A DNA stretch of 64,000 nucleotides. Source: Vibrio natriegens NBRC 15636 = ATCC 14048 = DSM 759 (GTDB lineage Bacteria > Pseudomonadota > Gammaproteobacteria > Enterobacterales > Vibrionaceae). The translations under genes and the position numbers were made by a program. Position 1 is the first letter of the stretch, and each line of letters begins with the position of its first letter. Where the stretch lies: assembly GCF_035621455.1 (NCBI RefSeq), contig NZ_CP141822.1, positions 2,914,001 to 2,978,000 of the forward strand. The letters run 5' to 3'. Shown here one piece after another: positions 59,806-64,000 of the stretch. Below the pieces are notes generated by a model. That model did not search any database, was not told the origin of the DNA, and saw nothing but the letters and a program-made list of their open reading frames with translations.

Positions 59806-59833
59806 ATAATACGCTTTCCACTTTGAAAGTCAA
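59806..59833 (-). promoter_or_regulatory. rRNA promoter of operon A
   Basis: TTGACT (59833-59828) and TATTAT (59811-59806) are separated by 16 bp, with a GC-rich discriminator after the -10 and an A/T-rich UP-like tract upstream. This is the pattern of growth-rate-controlled rrn P1 promoters. It lies about 70 bp from the 5S gene of the upstream operon. Confidence 0.82.
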
Positions 59834-59840
59834 CATAAAA

Positions 59841-59891
59841 TTCTAAAAAACTTTAGAACCCTATGGTGACTTGCTTAAATATTAAGCAAGT
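59841..59891 (-). terminator. Tandem hairpins ending operon B
   Basis: ACTTGCTTAA-TAT-TTAAGCAAGT (59891-59869) has no T-run. It is followed by TTCTAAA-GTTT-TTTAGAA with TTTTATG (59858-59838). Together they probably terminate operon B, and the second hairpin coincides with the UP-element zone of operon A's promoter. Confidence 0.6.
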
Positions 59892-59901
59892 GCAAAATAA
59901 A

Positions 59902-60021
59902 AGCCTGGCGATGTCCTACTCTCACATGGGGAAACCCCACACTACCATCGGCGCTATTTTGTTTCACTTCTGAGTTCGGAATGGAAGTCAGGTGGGTCCA
60001 AAACGCTATGGTCGCCAAGCA
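59902..60021 (-). rRNA. rrf: 5S ribosomal RNA (operon B)
   Basis: This 120-nt gene is identical to the other copy except for one base. Confidence 0.95.
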
Positions 60022-60113
60022 AATTCTTTAATCTGGAAAGCTGTTTTTAATTCTCGTTTTTACACATTCAACGTTCTTACATTGAGTCCATCAAAACCCC
60101 TTGGGTGTTGTAT

Positions 60114-63001
<2,888 letters not shown>

Positions 63002-63281
63002 ATACAACCCGAAGGAGTTTCGAATTGAAGTTAAACAACCAAAGTTGCTGTCTCATTATTTAAATGAGCGAGACAGCTTTCGATTTTGCCGGACTCAAAT
63101 TCCAAGAACACTTGAATGTGTTTTTAGTTGTATTCAAATACATGAATACTTTGAGAACTTTACAAATAATCTTAAAGATTATTTTGTCAGCTTTCCAAAT
63201 TGTTAAAGAGCTATGTTAGCTACAAGCTTTCGCTTGTGAACTATCAATCTGTGTGGACACTCATCGTGAGTAATCATCGTA
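63002..63281 (-). other. 16S-23S spacer of operon B without tRNA genes
   Basis: This 280-bp spacer carries boxA (63201-63211) and the 23S processing stem. Where operon A has tRNA-Ile and tRNA-Ala it has a short hairpin, ACAAGC-TTTC-GCTTGT (63222-63237). The flanks next to 23S and 16S are nearly identical to operon A. Confidence 0.88.

Positions 63282-64000
<719 letters not shown>

Overview
The window is about 64 kb of chromosome from a Vibrio (Gammaproteobacteria, Vibrionaceae). The gene order frd - efp/epmB - groESL - aspA/dcuA/dsbD - acs - accBC/prmA/dusB/fis, the VC_2705-type symporter pair, the CrbS/CrbR-like proteins and the rRNA sequences all fit this genus. I cannot fix the species. 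Most of the window is conserved core chromosome of about 45-48% GC by eye.

Layout. Bases 1-5.5 kb hold the end of the fumarate reductase operon (frdB', frdC, frdD), an SPFH membrane protein, EF-P divergent from its lysine aminomutase EpmB, an MgtC-type protein and a repeat-rich exported protein. A 3.5-kb integrative element (5947-9500) sits in the last codons of groEL. It carries a tyrosine integrase, a serine recombinase and a zinc-ribbon membrane protein, and is bounded by a perfect 17-bp repeat. From 9.5 to 24.8 kb come groESL with a sigma-32-like promoter, a MATE exporter, pfkA, fieF, the cpxP / cpxRA envelope-stress locus with tandem CpxR boxes, trmL, and the anaerobic C4-dicarboxylate set fxsA/aspA/dcuA followed by dsbD.

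From 25 to 41.7 kb lies an acetate and energy locus. It holds a CrbR-like response regulator, NhaP2, a two-subunit sodium:solute symporter, fumC, a CrbS-like symporter/histidine-kinase hybrid, an MFS permease, a DUF294/CBS protein, a DnaQ-type exonuclease and acs. The kinase, the regulator, a putative acetate transporter and acetyl-CoA synthetase are thus within about 17 kb. Then come the housekeeping genes aroQ, accBC, prmA and dusB-fis (41.9-46.8 kb).

The region 46.85-54.1 kb is accessory. It is a five-gene cluster of visibly higher GC: a SPOR-domain lipoprotein, two DUF4402 secreted subunits, a PapD-like chaperone, and an usher-like outer-membrane protein that ends in its own SPOR domain. 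Fragments of one IS630-type transposase lie on both sides. I read it as an acquired, non-classical chaperone-usher fibre system with peptidoglycan-targeting parts, and it is the best candidate for an undescribed system here.

The right end (54.2-64 kb) holds two rRNA operons in tandem, both on the minus strand. The first is 16S-Ile-Ala-23S-5S-Ser(UGA). The second has no tRNA in its spacer and its 16S runs off the window. The two 23S genes differ in one clustered 69-nt hypervariable block, and the terminator hairpins of the upstream operon abut the promoter of the downstream one.
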